Positions 5,591 to 6,276 of a stretch of DNA of 6,276 nt are shown here, piece by piece. Numbering within the stretch: position 1 is the stretch's first letter; every line of letters begins with the position of its first letter. Source of the stretch: Anaerolineales bacterium. GTDB taxonomy: Bacteria > Chloroflexota > Anaerolineae > Anaerolineales > Villigracilaceae. The notes beneath the pieces are model-generated. The model was not told the DNA's origin. It was given only the letters and a program-made list of their open reading frames with translations, and searched no databases. The stretch covers positions 1 to 6,276 of the forward strand of contig JAFGKO010000095.1 in assembly GCA_016928525.1 (NCBI GenBank), given 5' to 3'. Made by a program: the position numbers and the translations under genes.

Positions 5591-6276
5591 TTTTCACCTC
5601 GCTTGGCATAATTCTTGTCCATCCAGGCCTGGAAGTCGTTTTCTTCTGAAATCTTTGCCACCCAGTCCAGGTTGGCGAGATACCATTCCACGGTCTCGCG
5701 TAAGCCGCTTTCGATGTCATGTCGCGGCTGCCAGCCCAACTTGGCTTTGATCTTGGAAATGTCCATCGCATAGCGCCGGTCGTGGCCGGGGCGGTCGGTC
5801 ACATGGGTGATGAGGGATGTATAGGAAACGGAGACAGGTCGGAGTTCATCCAGGATCGCGCATATCTCGTTGACCAGGTCGATGTTGTAGGGTTGGTTCC
5901 CGCCGCCCACGTTGTACGTTTCACCCGGCATGCCGTCCAGCAGCACCCGATAAATCGCCTCGCAGTGGTCTTCCACGTACAACCAATCCCGGATCTGTTT
6001 GCCGTCGCCGTAGATCGGCAGCGGCTTGCCCTGGAGCGCGTTCAGGATGACCAGCGGGATGAGCTTCTCCGGGAACTGGTAGGGCCCGTAATTATTGGAG
6101 CAGTTGGTGATTGTGATAGGCAAGCTGTAGGTGTGGTAATACGCCCGGACGAGATGGTCGGACGAGGCCTTGGAGGCCGAATAAGGCGAGCGCGGGTCAT
6201 AGGGCGTGACTTCGCGGAAGGCTGGATCATCGGGAGACAGCGAGCCGAACACCTCGTCGGTGGAGACGTGGTGGAA
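5587..6276 (-). CDS. rfbB: dTDP-glucose 4,6-dehydratase, 5' end outside window
   Basis: The last 229 residues of RfbB/RmlB are visible. This NAD-dependent short-chain dehydrogenase converts dTDP-glucose to dTDP-4-keto-6-deoxyglucose, directly after the rfbA reaction. The frame is open to the window edge and begins [12 protein letters not shown], which carries the catalytic Thr-Asp-Glu (6-8). YSASK (32-36) supplies the active-site Tyr and Lys. Further family landmarks are [14 protein letters not shown], the [17 protein letters not shown] segment and YNVGGGN. The missing roughly 110-120 residues would hold the Rossmann GxxGxxG. The GTG at 6252 is an internal Val codon (DEVFG) and not the start. 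The gene ends in TGA overlapping the rfbA GTG. The downstream part is intact, and identity is secure. Confidence 0.95.
   Translation of the reverse strand, partial: FHHVSTDEVFGSLSPDDPAFREVTPYDPRSPYSASKASSDHLVRAYYHTYSLPITITNCSNNYGPYQFPEKLIPLVILNALQGKPLPIYGDGKQIRDWLYVEDHCEAIYRVLLDGMPGETYNVGGGNQPYNIDLVNEICAILDELRPVSVSYTSLITHVTDRPGHDRRYAMDISKIKAKLGWQPRHDIESGLRETVEWYLANLDWVAKISEENDFQAWMDKNYAKRGEK

Noticed and set aside
6250..6252. GTG at 6252 as the start of rfbB
   Set aside because: It encodes the Val inside the conserved TDEVFG motif; the frame stays open to the window edge, so the gene simply begins outside.
1..6276. CRISPR array, tRNA, rRNA, transposase gene or phage genes
   Set aside because: No regularly spaced repeats, no cloverleaf or rRNA-like sequence, and no transposase or phage-like protein was seen in the window.

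Overview
The window is 6.3 kb with all genes on the minus strand, read from position 6276 down to 1. GC looks to be in the mid-fifties by eye. The gene set (a TGS/ThrRS-SAD-like domain joined to a uridine-kinase domain, an Anaerolineae-style 2-dehydropantoate reductase, and a bactoprenol-type glycosyltransferase next to rfbA/rfbB) suggests an uncultured Chloroflexota bacterium, probably Anaerolineae. That placement is an inference from recalled protein style, not from a search.

Layout in transcription order. rfbB (dTDP-glucose 4,6-dehydratase) enters from the right edge without its N-terminus (5587-6276). It overlaps rfbA (glucose-1-phosphate thymidylyltransferase, 4721-5590) by 4 bases. A 91-base gap holds an imperfect inverted repeat built from 9-base units (4653-4717) and a possible extended -10 promoter. 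A tight three-gene group follows: a GT2 polyprenyl-phosphate glycosyltransferase with two C-terminal membrane helices (3679-4629), a histidine-phosphatase/phosphoglycerate-mutase-like enzyme (3039-3686, 8-base overlap), and a PanE/ApbA-family reductase (1948-3030, 8-base gap). The reductase stop codon lies in the edge of a perfect 33-base palindrome (1917-1949). Next comes a large nucleoside-kinase gene interrupted by one in-frame TAA (1129-1131), so it reads as an N-terminal TGS/SAD part (1129-1869) and a C-terminal kinase part (148-1095). Its 3' flank (1-147) holds a terminator-like structure and a second REP-like hairpin, with no convincing gene.

Functionally, rfbB and rfbA make dTDP-4-keto-6-deoxyglucose for rhamnose or other deoxysugars. 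The GT2 enzyme probably loads a sugar onto a polyprenyl phosphate for cell-surface glycan assembly. The phosphatase, reductase and nucleoside kinase look like housekeeping or accessory metabolism sharing the transcription unit or lying next to it. I see no new multi-gene system. The observations most worth checking are the single nonsense codon in an otherwise intact kinase gene and the three different palindromic elements that fill the non-coding gaps.
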